In this document: positions 43,086 through 52,761 of the stretch, piece by piece
How the letters are laid out: every line of letters begins with the position of its first letter
Numbering within the stretch: position 1 is the first letter of the stretch
Origin: Oscillospiraceae bacterium
GTDB taxonomy: Bacteria > Bacillota > Clostridia > Oscillospirales > Acutalibacteraceae
Direction of reading: 5' to 3'
NCBI GenBank assembly: GCA_015065725.1
Contig: SVPV01000006.1
Span: 28,103 to 92,102 of the forward strand
Length of the DNA: 64,000 nucleotides
Position numbers and translations under genes: made by a program
Notes under the pieces: model-generated
Told to the model about the DNA's origin: nothing
What the model saw: the letters and a program-made list of their open reading frames with translations, nothing else
Database searches by the model: none

Positions 43086-44263
43086 AACTAAATTATAATT
43101 TCACAAAAATTTCTTGCTATACAGGAATTTTTGTGCAGGCTATTGTAAATAATTTTCTGCCACTAATTTTTATTATTCTGAATAAAAACTACGGTTTAAG
43201 CTATGAAGAGCTTGGCAGAATAATATTTATAAATTTTTTAATACAGATTTTTGCGGATTTTTCCGCCACTAAAATATGCGACCTGTTAGGCTTTAGAATA
43301 ACCTCATTTTTAGGTCAGTTTCTAGCGGCGGTAGGTCTTACAATGCTTAGTGTTTTACCCAATATTATGTCTAACACATATATGGCAATTATACTTTCGG
43401 TTTTAGTGTACGGCTTCGGCAGCGGACTTATGGAGGTCATTTTAAGCCCCATAATAGAATATCTGCCCCTTAAAAACAAGGGTGCAGAAATGTCTCTTTT
43501 ACACTCATTTTACTGTTGGGGTCAAGCCCTTACCGTTCTTGTATCTACACTTTTAATCGGGGTCTTTTCTTATGATAATTGGCAATATATTCCGCTAATT
43601 TGGGCATCTATTCCGTTTATCAATTCCTTTGTCTTTTTGGTGGTACCAATAGTTTCCCCCGAAAAAAGCACTAAAAAGACGCCTATTTCGGCACTGTTTA
43701 AGGATAAAACATTCATATACTTTATGGTATTTATGTTCTGTGCCGGCTCTAGCGAAATTGCTATGGCACAATGGGCATCGCTTTTTGCCCAAAAGTCGCT
43801 GGGCATTAGCAAGGTTGCGGGTGATATTTTAGGTCCCTGTGCCTTTGCAATATTTATGGGACTTGGCAGAATTATATTAGGCGGCAAACGTATAAAGCTT
43901 TCAATACGCAAAATATTTATATACAACAATATTCTTTGTACCGCCTGTTATTTAGCAGTAGCGTTTTTTGATATACCCGTTGTAGCCCTTATAGCCTGTG
44001 CCGCTTGCGGATTTTCGGTTAGCCTTTCTTGGCCTGGTACATATTCTATGGCGGGTGCAAAATTTTTGTCAGCAGGTACAGTTATGTACAGCATTTTAGC
44101 CCTTTGCGGAGACCTTGGTTGTTCAACAGGTCCTTGGATTTTAGGAATTGTTGCCGATATTATAGGACTTAATTGGGGCTTTGCGGCGTGTGCTTTATTC
44201 CCAATAATTATGGTAATAACCGCAGTTTTCTTCGTAAAAGAAAAAGATTGCAAAATAGACTGA
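43082..44263 (+). CDS. MFS transporter, probably sugar permease-like
   Basis: 393 residues with about twelve hydrophobic segments. Patterns such as GFGSGLMEVILSPIIEYLP and LLHSFYCWGQALTVLVST recall the FucP/sugar:cation branch of the major facilitator superfamily. TTG start 8 nt after GGGAG, overlapping gph. Substrate not determinable. Confidence 0.78.
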   Translation: MKLNYNFTKISCYTGIFVQAIVNNFLPLIFIILNKNYGLSYEELGRIIFINFLIQIFADFSATKICDLLGFRITSFLGQFLAAVGLTMLSVLPNIMSNTYMAIILSVLVYGFGSGLMEVILSPIIEYLPLKNKGAEMSLLHSFYCWGQALTVLVSTLLIGVFSYDNWQYIPLIWASIPFINSFVFLVVPIVSPEKSTKKTPISALFKDKTFIYFMVFMFCAGSSEIAMAQWASLFAQKSLGISKVAGDILGPCAFAIFMGLGRIILGGKRIKLSIRKIFIYNNILCTACYLAVAFFDIPVVALIACAACGFSVSLSWPGTYSMAGAKFLSAGTVMYSILALCGDLGCSTGPWILGIVADIIGLNWGFAACALFPIIMVITAVFFVKEKDCKID

Positions 44264-44294
44264 ATCGTATTACAATATTTTTGAGGTGATAGTT

Positions 44295-44774
44295 TTGAAA
44301 AGAGAAGACTATTTAAGTTGGGACGAATATTTTATGGGTATAGCCATGCTTTCTGCAAAGCGTAGCAAGGACCCGTCTACACGGGTGGGTGCCTGCATTG
44401 TAAATGATGAAAAACGAATTCTTTCTATGGGATATAACGGTATGCCCCACTGCTCCTCGAATGATGAGGTTTTTCCTTGGGAGAAAAACGAGGGTACTGA
44501 TTCTAAATATCTTTATGTATGCCACGCCGAGCTTAATGCTATACTTAATTGCCACACCGCATCGGTTAGAGGCTGCAGTGTATATGTTACATTGTTTCCT
44601 TGTAATGAATGTGCAAAGGCTATTATACAGTCGGGCATCAAAGAGATTGTTTATGCAGACGATAAATATGCCGATACCGACGGTGTAAAGGCATCAAAAA
44701 TTATGTTTGATGCGGCAGGCGTAATATATAGACCTTATAAACCCACAGGTAAAAAAATTACAATAGAAGTTTAA
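44295..44774 (+). CDS. Deoxycytidylate deaminase
   Basis: 159 residues of the CDA fold. Zinc ligands in CHAELNAI (His and catalytic Glu) and PCNEC; ARG-type GYNGMPHCSSND loop binds the nucleotide phosphate. Converts dCMP to dUMP for dTMP synthesis; ComEB-like. TTG at 44295 is favoured because GTG at 44286 sits inside the ribosome site GAGGTGAT. Confidence 0.9.
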   Translation: MKREDYLSWDEYFMGIAMLSAKRSKDPSTRVGACIVNDEKRILSMGYNGMPHCSSNDEVFPWEKNEGTDSKYLYVCHAELNAILNCHTASVRGCSVYVTLFPCNECAKAIIQSGIKEIVYADDKYADTDGVKASKIMFDAAGVIYRPYKPTGKKITIEV

Positions 44775-44784
44775 ATGTTATATA

Positions 44785-44818
44785 AAAACGGCGGTCAATG
44801 ACCGCCGTTTTCCTTTTT
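44785..44818. terminator. Bidirectional terminator between dCMP deaminase and birA
   Basis: CGGCGGTC-AAT-GACCGCCG with A-run before and T-rich run after. Confidence 0.88.
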
Positions 44819-44819
44819 A

Positions 44820-45602
44820 TTATATCAGTCTTACCGATACCTCGCCTGCATTTAGGGCAACCCTTTCACCCTTTATATCTAATAAAAGTCTAGCATCGTC
44901 ATCAATGCCCAAAACCTTTCCTGTATAAATAGTGCCGTCCAAAACATACGAAACCTCTTTACCTATCAAAATTGAGCGTTTTTTGTATTCAGACAAATAT
45001 TCTTTTTGCTCTAGATTTTTATAAAAATCCATAAATATGTTTATTATTTCTGCCGCAAGGGTTGGCAATATATTTTTGCCGTTATCGCTTTCATAAATAG
45101 CCGTAGCAATGTTCTTTATTTCCTCGGGAAAATCATCCTTTGGAGTAAAAATATTAACGCCCACACCTAAAACCGCATAGGAAAGCTTGGCGTTTTCGGG
45201 GTTTATTGCACCCTCGGTCAAAATGCCCGAAACCTTTTTAGAGTTTAAATAAATATCGTTAACCCATTTAATTTCGGTATGTTTGCCTGTTACCTTTTCT
45301 ATTGCTAACGCTACCGCAACCGATGCCGCAACAGTAATTAAAAGTGAGGCTTCTGCCGATTTGTCGGGGCGTAAAAGCAAGCTTAAATAAAGCCCGTTTT
45401 CTGCGGAATGAAAGCTTCTGCCAAGTCTTCCCCTGCCATTTGTCTGACTTTTTGCTATTACTACTGTTCCCTCTTTTTGACCGTCTGCCGCCAAACCCTT
45501 TAAATAGGTGTTGGTAGAATCAATTGAGTCAAAAACTATTACTTCACTATTATAATTTAAAAGGCTCTCAATTTCCTTTTCAAGCACATTATCTCTTATC
45601 AT
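44820..45602 (-). CDS. birA: Biotin-[acetyl-CoA carboxylase] ligase, monofunctional
   Basis: 260 residues. Begins directly with the catalytic domain: FDSIDSTNTYLK, QTNGRGRLGRSF (biotinyl-AMP loop), EIKWVNDIYLNSKKVSGIL; then the C-terminal SH3-like domain. It lacks the N-terminal helix-turn-helix of E. coli BirA, so it should not be a repressor. ATG with GGTGAT upstream. Confidence 0.93.
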   Translation of the reverse strand: MIRDNVLEKEIESLLNYNSEVIVFDSIDSTNTYLKGLAADGQKEGTVVIAKSQTNGRGRLGRSFHSAENGLYLSLLLRPDKSAEASLLITVAASVAVALAIEKVTGKHTEIKWVNDIYLNSKKVSGILTEGAINPENAKLSYAVLGVGVNIFTPKDDFPEEIKNIATAIYESDNGKNILPTLAAEIINIFMDFYKNLEQKEYLSEYKKRSILIGKEVSYVLDGTIYTGKVLGIDDDARLLLDIKGERVALNAGEVSVRLI

Positions 45603-45617
45603 ACTATCACCAAGATA

Positions 45618-45646
45618 AGTATATTGTTTCTAGGGTGTTATGTCAA
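45618..45646 (-). promoter_or_regulatory. Promoter of birA
   Basis: TTGACA (45646-45641), 17-nt spacer, TATACT (45623-45618). Confidence 0.7.
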
Positions 45647-45657
45647 TTAAAATTTGG

Positions 45658-45686
45658 TTGAAAATAGGCTTATATTGTGTTATTAT
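45658..45686 (+). promoter_or_regulatory. Promoter of mnmE-mnmG-rsmG
   Basis: TTGAAA (45658-45663), 17-nt spacer, TATTAT (45681-45686). Confidence 0.6.
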
Positions 45687-45722
45687 AAATTGAATAAGCA
45701 TTTTCAGAAATTGGGTGATTTA

Positions 45723-47084
45723 ATGTCGGAACGTACTATTGCCGCTATTGCCACACCGCTAGGGGAAGGCGGAATAGGTGTTATAAGAATATCGGGTGAA
45801 AAGGCTGTTGCTATAGCAGAAAAATGCTTTAAGGCTTTTTCAAACAAACCGCTTTCCTGTTTTTGCGGATACGAAGCCGCCTATGGCAGACTTTGCTCGG
45901 GCGACGAGGTACTTGACGACGGTATTGCCCTAGTGTTTAAAGCCCCTAAAAGCTATACGGGTGAAGATGTTGTTGAACTGTCGGTACATGGCGGTAGAAT
46001 AGTTTTAAAATCGGTTTTGCGTGCGGTACTTTCTGCAGGTGCTGATTTAGCCGACGCAGGTGAATTCACCAAGCGTGCCTTTTTAAACGGCAAATTAGAC
46101 CTTTCAAAAGCCGAAAGTGTTATGGGACTAATCTCGGCGGAAAACGACACTGCCTATAGAATATCTCGTGCGGCAAAGGATGGCAGGATAAGTAAGGAAA
46201 TCGATACTATTACAAACGACCTACTGCTTACCGCGGCATCTATTGCTACATTTACCGATTATCCCGACGAAGATATACCTGAACTGTCGGTCGAAAACTT
46301 TTCGACTATGCTTCGCTCTGCCGCGGATAAAACCGCCGCCTTGCTTTCTACCTATGATGCAGGCAAGCTTATACGCGAGGGTGTTGACTGTGTTATTGTC
46401 GGCAAGCCAAATGTTGGTAAATCGACCCTTATGAATCTTCTTTCGGGAAATGAACGTTCTATTGTAACCGATATTGCGGGTACTACGCGTGACATTATTG
46501 AGGAAACGGTAAATTTAGGCGATATTACACTTCGCCTTTCTGATACAGCAGGCATACACGACACCGACGATACAGTTGAAAACGTAGGCGTTGAACGTGC
46601 CAGAAAAAAGCTAAACGACGCTGACCTTGTGTTTGCGGTGTTTGACGCGGCTTCCCCGCTTACCGACGACGACCGTAAATTAATTGATGATATAAGTGAA
46701 AAGCGTGTTATTATCATTCTTAACAAGACCGATTTGGAAACAAAAATTGACCGCACCGTCTTTGACGGAATGCGGGTTGTTGAAATTTCAGCAAAGCAGG
46801 GCGTTGGTCTTGAATCACTTATAAAAGCGATTGAAGAAATTACCGAAATTTCAAACCTTAACACAAACTCCGCCGTACTTATAAGCGAGCATCAGCGTGC
46901 TTGTACCGAGCGTGCCTTAAACGCTTTAAACGAAGCTGTTTGTGCTTTAGAAATCGGGAACACACTAGACGCTGTAGGCGTTTGCATTGATGATGCACTA
47001 GCAGCATTTTTAGAGCTTACGGGCAAGCGTGTTACAAACGAAGTAACCGACGAAATTTTCCGCCGTTTTTGTGTGGGAAAATAG
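45723..47084 (+). CDS. mnmE: tRNA modification GTPase MnmE
   Basis: 453 residues. N-terminal folate-binding domain (TIAAIATPLGEGGIGVIRISG), helical domain, inserted GTPase domain (GKPNVGKSTLMNLLSG, DTAGIHDT, NKTD) and the C-terminal FCVGK motif with the essential Cys. With MnmG it modifies the wobble U of several tRNAs. ATG at 45723 after GGGTGAT. Confidence 0.97.
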   Translation: MSERTIAAIATPLGEGGIGVIRISGEKAVAIAEKCFKAFSNKPLSCFCGYEAAYGRLCSGDEVLDDGIALVFKAPKSYTGEDVVELSVHGGRIVLKSVLRAVLSAGADLADAGEFTKRAFLNGKLDLSKAESVMGLISAENDTAYRISRAAKDGRISKEIDTITNDLLLTAASIATFTDYPDEDIPELSVENFSTMLRSAADKTAALLSTYDAGKLIREGVDCVIVGKPNVGKSTLMNLLSGNERSIVTDIAGTTRDIIEETVNLGDITLRLSDTAGIHDTDDTVENVGVERARKKLNDADLVFAVFDAASPLTDDDRKLIDDISEKRVIIILNKTDLETKIDRTVFDGMRVVEISAKQGVGLESLIKAIEEITEISNLNTNSAVLISEHQRACTERALNALNEAVCALEIGNTLDAVGVCIDDALAAFLELTGKRVTNEVTDEIFRRFCVGK

Positions 47085-47105
47085 TCTTAAAAAAGAGGTA
47101 TTTTA

Positions 47106-48977
47106 GTGAGTATAACTACTTATTTTGCAGGAAATTATGATATTGCCGTAATAGGCGGCGGTCACGCAGGCGTTGAAGCCGCATTGGCGGGTGCTAGACT
47201 AGGGCTTAAAACTATAATATTTACAATAAGTCTCGATTGGGTTGGCAATATGCCCTGTAACCCATCAATAGGCGGTACTGCTAAAGGACATTTAGTACGC
47301 GAGCTTGACGCTTTGGGCGGTGAAATGGGCAAAGCGGCAGATAAAACAACACTTCAAAGCCGAATGCTTAATCGCGGCAAGGGACCTGCTGTGCATTCAC
47401 TTCGTGCACAGATTGACCGCAGAGCCTATAGCGGATATATGAAGCACGCTATTGAGCTAGAGGAAAATTTAGAGGTACGCCAAGCCGAGATAGTTGATAT
47501 TAAAAAGGGCGGCGACGGTTGGCTTCTTACCACAAATCTAGGGGCAGAATATTCTGTAAAAGCCGCAATAATTGCCACAGGCACATTTTTGGGTGGCAAG
47601 GTGTTTGTGGGTGAGGTCAATTACGAAAGCGGTCCTGACGGCAGCTTTCCCGCAAAGGCTTTGGCAAACTCTCTCAAAGCGTTAGGTCTGCCTTTAAGAC
47701 GCTTTAAAACAGGTACGCCTGCACGTGTTTTAAAAAGCAGTATTGATTTTAGCAAGCTAGAGCTACAAGAGGGCGACGACAAAACCGAGCCATTTAGCTA
47801 TTCTACAAAAGAGGCCCCTGTAAATACCGCCGTATGCCATATAGGCTACACAAATGAAAAAACAAAAGAAATTATTTTGGAAAATCTGCACCGTTCACCC
47901 TTATATGCCGGTGTTATAGAGGGTGTAGGACCTAGATACTGCCCTAGTATTGAGGATAAAATCGTCCGCTTTGCCGATAAACAGCGTCACCAAATGTTTG
48001 TTGAGCCTTGCGGTGCCGATACTGAGGAAATGTACCTACAAGGTATGTCCTCTTCACTTCCCGAAGAGGTACAGCTTAAATTTTACCGCACTATGTCAGG
48101 ACTTGAGAATGTGAAAATTATGCGTACCGCTTACGCTATTGAATACGACTGCATTGACCCGTTAGCACTAACCTATACACTTGAAATTAAAGGTCATTCG
48201 GGTCTTTACGGTGCAGGTCAGTTTAACGGCTCGTCAGGTTATGAAGAAGCGGCGGCACAAGGTCTTATTGCAGGCATAAATGCCGCACTTAAAATTAAGG
48301 ATGAGCCACCGCTTATACTCTCGCGTGCATCGTCCTACATAGGCACACTTATAGATGACCTTGTAACAAAGGGCTGTTCTGACCCTTACCGTATGATGAC
48401 TTCAAGAAGTGAGTATAGACTTCTGCTTCGTCAAGACAACGCTGACGAGCGTATGATGCCCATAGGTCACGCTCTAGGACTTATAAGTGACGAAACATAT
48501 AACGAGTTTTTAGAACGTAAAAGTCAAAAAGAAGCAGAAATAGAAAGGGTTAATCACACTCATTTAGGTCCCTCTCCCGAACTGAATGCTCTTCTAGAAC
48601 AGGCAGGCACTGCACCCTTAAAGGCGGGTGCCAGTCTTGCAGAGCTTATAAAACGTCCGCAATTAAACTATGAAATGCTCGCCCCATTTGATAAAAACCG
48701 TCCTTCACTTCCCCAAATGGTAAAGGACAAGGTGGAAATTGAGATTAAATATGAAGGGTATCTCACCCGTCAACAAGCCCAAATAGACGAAATGTTACGT
48801 CTTGAAAGACGAGCTATTCCAAAGGACATCAATTACGATGAGGTTTACGGACTCCGCCTTGAAGCCCGCGAAAAGCTCAAAAAAGTTATGCCCTCAAACA
48901 TAGGTCAGGCGGCACGTATATCGGGTGTTAGCCCTGCCGATGTTTCGGTGCTTATGATACACCTTACCAAAAATTGA
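47106..48977 (+). CDS. mnmG: tRNA uridine-5-carboxymethylaminomethyl modification enzyme MnmG
   Basis: 623 residues. FAD-binding AVIGGGHAGVEAALAGARLG, the CNPSIGGTAKGHLVRE Cys motif and a second active Cys in PRYCPSIEDKIVRF. C-terminal helical domain binds MnmE and tRNA. GTG start with GAGG 7 nt upstream; 21 nt after mnmE. Confidence 0.98.
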   Translation: MSITTYFAGNYDIAVIGGGHAGVEAALAGARLGLKTIIFTISLDWVGNMPCNPSIGGTAKGHLVRELDALGGEMGKAADKTTLQSRMLNRGKGPAVHSLRAQIDRRAYSGYMKHAIELEENLEVRQAEIVDIKKGGDGWLLTTNLGAEYSVKAAIIATGTFLGGKVFVGEVNYESGPDGSFPAKALANSLKALGLPLRRFKTGTPARVLKSSIDFSKLELQEGDDKTEPFSYSTKEAPVNTAVCHIGYTNEKTKEIILENLHRSPLYAGVIEGVGPRYCPSIEDKIVRFADKQRHQMFVEPCGADTEEMYLQGMSSSLPEEVQLKFYRTMSGLENVKIMRTAYAIEYDCIDPLALTYTLEIKGHSGLYGAGQFNGSSGYEEAAAQGLIAGINAALKIKDEPPLILSRASSYIGTLIDDLVTKGCSDPYRMMTSRSEYRLLLRQDNADERMMPIGHALGLISDETYNEFLERKSQKEAEIERVNHTHLGPSPELNALLEQAGTAPLKAGASLAELIKRPQLNYEMLAPFDKNRPSLPQMVKDKVEIEIKYEGYLTRQQAQIDEMLRLERRAIPKDINYDEVYGLRLEAREKLKKVMPSNIGQAARISGVSPADVSVLMIHLTKN

Positions 48978-49007
48978 TTAGGCTGACGAAAGGCTAAAGG
49001 ATTTAAT

Positions 49008-49724
49008 ATGATTGATTTTAAAACCGAAAAGCTGATACCGCTTTGTGAGGATTTCGGCTTTACATTAGAAAAGACTGCTTGCAAGCAACTTAATATTTAC
49101 GGTAATTTACTACTAGAGTGGAACGAAAAAATTAATCTTACCGCAATAACCGAGCCTGAGGCGGTGCTATACAAGCATTTTTACGACTGTATTTTGCCTT
49201 TTAAGCATTTCAGTCCTAAGAAAGAGGCTTCGCTTATCGACGTAGGAACAGGGGCAGGCTTTCCCTCAATGGTAATGAAAATTGTACGTCCCGATTTAAA
49301 GGTTTGTATGCTCGACAGCCTTAATAAACGTATTTTGTTTTTAAATGAGGTTTTAAGCCAAATAGGTCTTACCGCCGAAACGGTACACTCGCGTGCAGAG
49401 GATGGCGGCAGAAACCCAAAATACCGCGAAAAATTCGACTATGCTACTGCAAGGGCTGTTGCAAATCTGCCCTGTCTTTCGGAATACTGTCTGCCCTTTG
49501 TTAAAAAAGGCGGTAGCTTTATCGCCCTTAAAGGACCTAACGGCAGAGAAGAAGCCGATGCCGCTAAAAACGCCATAAAACTGCTTGGCGGCGGTGAAAC
49601 TAAAATTATATGCGAAAATTTGCGTGACGATGAACAAAGAACCTTGATTTTTATAAAAAAGATATCGCAAACTCCGCCAAAATATCCAAGAATATCTACT
49701 AAAATTTCAAAACAACCCTTATAA
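49008..49724 (+). CDS. rsmG: 16S rRNA (guanine527-N7)-methyltransferase
   Basis: 238 residues. SAM-binding DVGTGAGFPSMVMKI, NLTAITEPEAVLYKHFYDC and YATARAVANLPCLSEY are typical. Follows mnmG as in most bacteria. Confidence 0.96.
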   Translation: MIDFKTEKLIPLCEDFGFTLEKTACKQLNIYGNLLLEWNEKINLTAITEPEAVLYKHFYDCILPFKHFSPKKEASLIDVGTGAGFPSMVMKIVRPDLKVCMLDSLNKRILFLNEVLSQIGLTAETVHSRAEDGGRNPKYREKFDYATARAVANLPCLSEYCLPFVKKGGSFIALKGPNGREEADAAKNAIKLLGGGETKIICENLRDDEQRTLIFIKKISQTPPKYPRISTKISKQPL

Positions 49725-49863
49725 ATTTAAAAATATTGTAATAGCTTGCCGCTTTGTGCGACCGGAAATTCTTTACTTTATCAGTCAAATATGCCACAAT
49801 TAGTAAGGACAAGAAAGACAACCACTTTTAAAAACTCTTTTCTAATTTGCAGGGGGCAAAAAG

Positions 49864-50793
49864 ATGCACAACATCGCTGATAAAAAACTTTTAATGTTAC
49901 GACCGTGTGACATTATTACAACCGGAAACACACCGCGGCAATTTTTTGACCCTGATGAAATAAAACTGTTATCCCGCAGTGTTTCAGCAAACGGAATAAT
50001 CCATCCTTTAGCGGTTAGAAAGGCATATAGAGGAAAATATGTACTAATAACGGGTGAAAGACGGTTAAGAGCGGCAAAAATGGCAGGACTTCGCCGTATA
50101 CCCTGCATACTTTATAAGTTAGACGAGCAAACCGCAGAGATTTATTCTCTTGTAGAAAACATACACTCGAAACGGCTCTCGTTTTTTGAAGAGGCACGAT
50201 TTATTAACGCACTTATAGTAGAGCGTGGAATGTCAGAGGCGGAGGTATCGTTAAGGCTTGGTATGACACAGTCGGCAATATCGCTGAAATTAAAGCTTTT
50301 AAGGCTTGACAGGGCAACCCAGCAAAAGATAAGCGAATATTCTCTTACAGAGCAACATGCCAGAGCCTTACTAAAGCTACCCGAATCAAGACGGGAATTC
50401 ATAGCCGATATATTTTTCAAAGAACATATCCACCCCGATGATGCCGAACAAGTAGTAAATGAAATTTTAAATCCCGTAAAGAAAAAACATATTAAAAACA
50501 ATGAGTCAGAGGTATTACCTGCTAATGAAATCGTAGAAAAACCAATCATAACACCTCAAAGTCCACCCGCAAAAGACCGCAAATACGATAATTTACAGCA
50601 GACCACAAAAGCGTCAATCGGTGACATAAGACTTTTTGAAAACAGTCTTTACAAATTAAGCGAAACGCTATCTTCAGCGGGGGTACGTTCGGGAATTAAA
50701 ACCACAGAAACCGCAAAATATATTGAATACCGTATCCGTGTTAATAAAAGTGATACAACCCTAGAAAGATTTAAACAGTTAAAAATCTGTTGA
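49864..50793 (+). CDS. noc: ParB/Noc-family DNA-binding protein
   Basis: 309 residues. N-terminal CTP-binding ParB domain (TPRQFFDPDEIKLLSRSV, GIIHPLAVRK, ITGERRLRAAKMAGL with the GERRxRA motif, ENIHSKRLSFFEEA), helix-turn-helix VSLRLGMTQSAISLKLKLLRL, C-terminal dimer region. Position after mnmG-rsmG matches Bacillus noc, a division-site protector; a chromosomal ParB is the alternative since no parA is adjacent. Ribosome site AGGGGG before ATG. The 139-nt gap upstream shows no clear promoter. Confidence 0.85.
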   Translation: MHNIADKKLLMLRPCDIITTGNTPRQFFDPDEIKLLSRSVSANGIIHPLAVRKAYRGKYVLITGERRLRAAKMAGLRRIPCILYKLDEQTAEIYSLVENIHSKRLSFFEEARFINALIVERGMSEAEVSLRLGMTQSAISLKLKLLRLDRATQQKISEYSLTEQHARALLKLPESRREFIADIFFKEHIHPDDAEQVVNEILNPVKKKHIKNNESEVLPANEIVEKPIITPQSPPAKDRKYDNLQQTTKASIGDIRLFENSLYKLSETLSSAGVRSGIKTTETAKYIEYRIRVNKSDTTLERFKQLKIC

Positions 50794-50854
50794 CGACTCC
50801 TTTCCTTCCCCTTGGAGTCTAAACGGTTTTTATATACCATATTTCATCCCCAAA

Positions 50855-50888
50855 CCAAAACGGCACTGCTAAAGCAGTGCCGTTTTGG
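50855..50888. terminator. Bidirectional terminator between noc and mrp
   Basis: Near-perfect hairpin CCAAAACGGCACTGC/GCAGTGCCGTTTTGG with 4-nt loop; T-rich sequence on both sides. Confidence 0.88.
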
Positions 50889-50898
50889 TTTATATTAT

Positions 50899-51735
50899 TT
50901 ATTTTGAAAATTTCTTTTCTATTTCGTCGGCGGCGGCATTTAACCAGTCACCCTCAAAACGCTCTATCTGACCGTTGTCAACAAGCTGAGCAAGTGCAGA
51001 AGTTATAGGCATTTTTGCAAGTACGGGAAGTCCTGTGCCTGCGGAGGAATCAAGTCCGCTAGAGCCGAAAACACTTATCTTCTTGCCACAGTCGGGACAT
51101 TCAATATAACTCATATTCTCAACTATGCCAAGTACGGGTATATCCATCATACTCGCCATATTAACTGCTTTTCTTACTATCATACCAACCAAATCCTGCG
51201 GTGTGGTAACCACTACTGCGGCATTAAGCGGAATGGTTTGGAAAACCGTAAGCGGAACATCGCCTGTTCCCGGAGGGCAGTCAATAAACAAATAATCTAA
51301 ATCCTCCCAAACAACATCGGTCCAAAACTGTTTTACAGCACCCGCAATAACAGGTCCACGCCAAACAACAGGTGCATCGGTTTCCGAAAGCATTAAATTA
51401 ACCGACATTAACTTAATACCACCCTTAGTTTCTGCAGGAAGTATGCCCAGCTCATTTTGCATTGCCCTCCCGTTTATACCAAAGGCTTTAGGTATAGAGG
51501 GACCTGTAATGTCGGCATCAAGAATACCAACCTTATATCCCTTTCGTGCCATCATAACGGCTAAAAGCGAAGTAACCATGGATTTACCAACTCCACCCTT
51601 ACCGCTTACTACGGCTATTACATTTTTAATGCTGTTATAGTCGCCTGTAGGCTCAATAAAAGATTGTTTCTCCTTTGAAGAACAGTTTTGAGTACAGGAC
51701 GAACAGTTGCCCGAACAACTTTGATTTTCTGACAT
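50899..51735 (-). CDS. Mrp/NBP35-family Fe-S carrier ATPase
   Basis: 278 residues. Deviant Walker A GKGGVGKSMV, switch I region LDADITGPSIP, DCPPGTGDVPLTV, and a C-terminal CPDC cluster-binding motif. The N-terminus adds a Cys-rich tail (CSGNCSSCTQNCSS) that could bind another cluster as in NBP35. It likely delivers Fe-S clusters. Expression appears controlled by a palindrome after the promoter. Confidence 0.9.
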   Translation of the reverse strand: MSENQSCSGNCSSCTQNCSSKEKQSFIEPTGDYNSIKNVIAVVSGKGGVGKSMVTSLLAVMMARKGYKVGILDADITGPSIPKAFGINGRAMQNELGILPAETKGGIKLMSVNLMLSETDAPVVWRGPVIAGAVKQFWTDVVWEDLDYLFIDCPPGTGDVPLTVFQTIPLNAAVVVTTPQDLVGMIVRKAVNMASMMDIPVLGIVENMSYIECPDCGKKISVFGSSGLDSSAGTGLPVLAKMPITSALAQLVDNGQIERFEGDWLNAAADEIEKKFSK

Positions 51736-51790
51736 ACACAGGACTCCATTCCAAAAAATTTATCAATTAAGATTATATAAGCAAAGCATA

Positions 51791-51851
51791 TAGTGAAACA
51801 CAAAGTGTTTCACTAAAAAGTCATTATAGCACTTTAAATTTGCTTTTTCAA
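51791..51851 (-). promoter_or_regulatory. mrp promoter with a downstream palindromic operator
   Basis: TTGAAA (51851-51846), 17-nt spacer, TATAAT (51828-51823). Right after the expected start lies a perfect inverted repeat, TAGTGAAACAC-3 nt-GTGTTTCACTA (51791-51815). Its GTGAAACA and TGTTTCAC units equal parS half-sites, but point outward. Confidence 0.65.
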
Positions 51852-51854
51852 GGC

Positions 51855-52757
51855 TTACGCCTTTTCCTTTTGATAATTTACACCCCACACACCCAAAATT
51901 ACAGGTATGCAAAGCAGTAATTCTAAAATCGAAAATTTCTCCTTTAAAATAATTACTCCGCCAAGCACCGATACGACCGTAATTATATTTGAAAAAGATG
52001 ATGAACGCACCGCCGATATTTTTGAGGTTGAATAATTATAAAGCATAAACGCCGCCACAGAGGACAGTACCGAAAGATAGATAATAGCAATTATAAAATC
52101 ACTACTTTGAAATGCAGATACAACTTCCGAAAAATAGCCTTTACCAAGCACACAAAAAGCTATTATATTAAATCCTACTGTTGCTATGAAAAACATAGCA
52201 TAGGTACGCTCAAACGGAGAATAATGTTCGGCTTCCTTACGGCTTAAAATATTAAATACTGCCGCCGCTATCACAGCACCCACAAGCAAAGCAACACCCA
52301 ATAAATAGCTCTTTTCGCCATCGTTTGAGAGTATGCTTATAGCCGAAATTCCAACTATTGAAACAAGGGTATAAAATACCTGTGTTTTGGTTGGATTTTC
52401 CCTTAAAAACAATGTGGAAATAACAAGCACGCCCACAGGCACTAACGCAATTATTATACCCGATAATGCCGATGATACCATTTTAAGACCGTAAAGTTCT
52501 AATATAAAATACAAAAGCGGCTGTGCTACCGCCATGGCTAAAAGTTTCCCCTTTGGCTTGTTTTTAAAATTAAGCTTTAAAAGTCCCGCTAGCCATAATA
52601 TATTCATTAATAAAAAGGCTACTGTAAAACGAACTGCCAAAATAACAAGTGGATGTGCAACCGACAACGCAAGCTTTGAAAAAACAAAACTAAAGCCAAA
52701 AATCACATTGGCGGCAAGTGCTGCCGCCATACCTAAAAACTGTTTATTTGATTTCAT
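51855..52757 (-). CDS. EamA/DMT-family transporter
   Basis: 300 residues with ten hydrophobic segments in two EamA repeats (ANVIFGFSFVFSKLAL; AVFNILSRKEAEHY; SSFSNIITVVSVLGGVIILKEKFS). Members often export amino acids or metabolites; its place at the end of a cysteine/aromatic gene run hints at export, but this is inference. ATG at 52757 starts 4 nt after the upstream stop. Confidence 0.83.
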   Translation of the reverse strand: MKSNKQFLGMAAALAANVIFGFSFVFSKLALSVAHPLVILAVRFTVAFLLMNILWLAGLLKLNFKNKPKGKLLAMAVAQPLLYFILELYGLKMVSSALSGIIIALVPVGVLVISTLFLRENPTKTQVFYTLVSIVGISAISILSNDGEKSYLLGVALLVGAVIAAAVFNILSRKEAEHYSPFERTYAMFFIATVGFNIIAFCVLGKGYFSEVVSAFQSSDFIIAIIYLSVLSSVAAFMLYNYSTSKISAVRSSSFSNIITVVSVLGGVIILKEKFSILELLLCIPVILGVWGVNYQKEKA

Positions 52758-52761
52758 TATA

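Noticed and set aside
49725..49863. Promoter or RNA element before noc
   Set aside because: No convincing -35/-10 pair or stable hairpin; noc may be read from the mnmE promoter.
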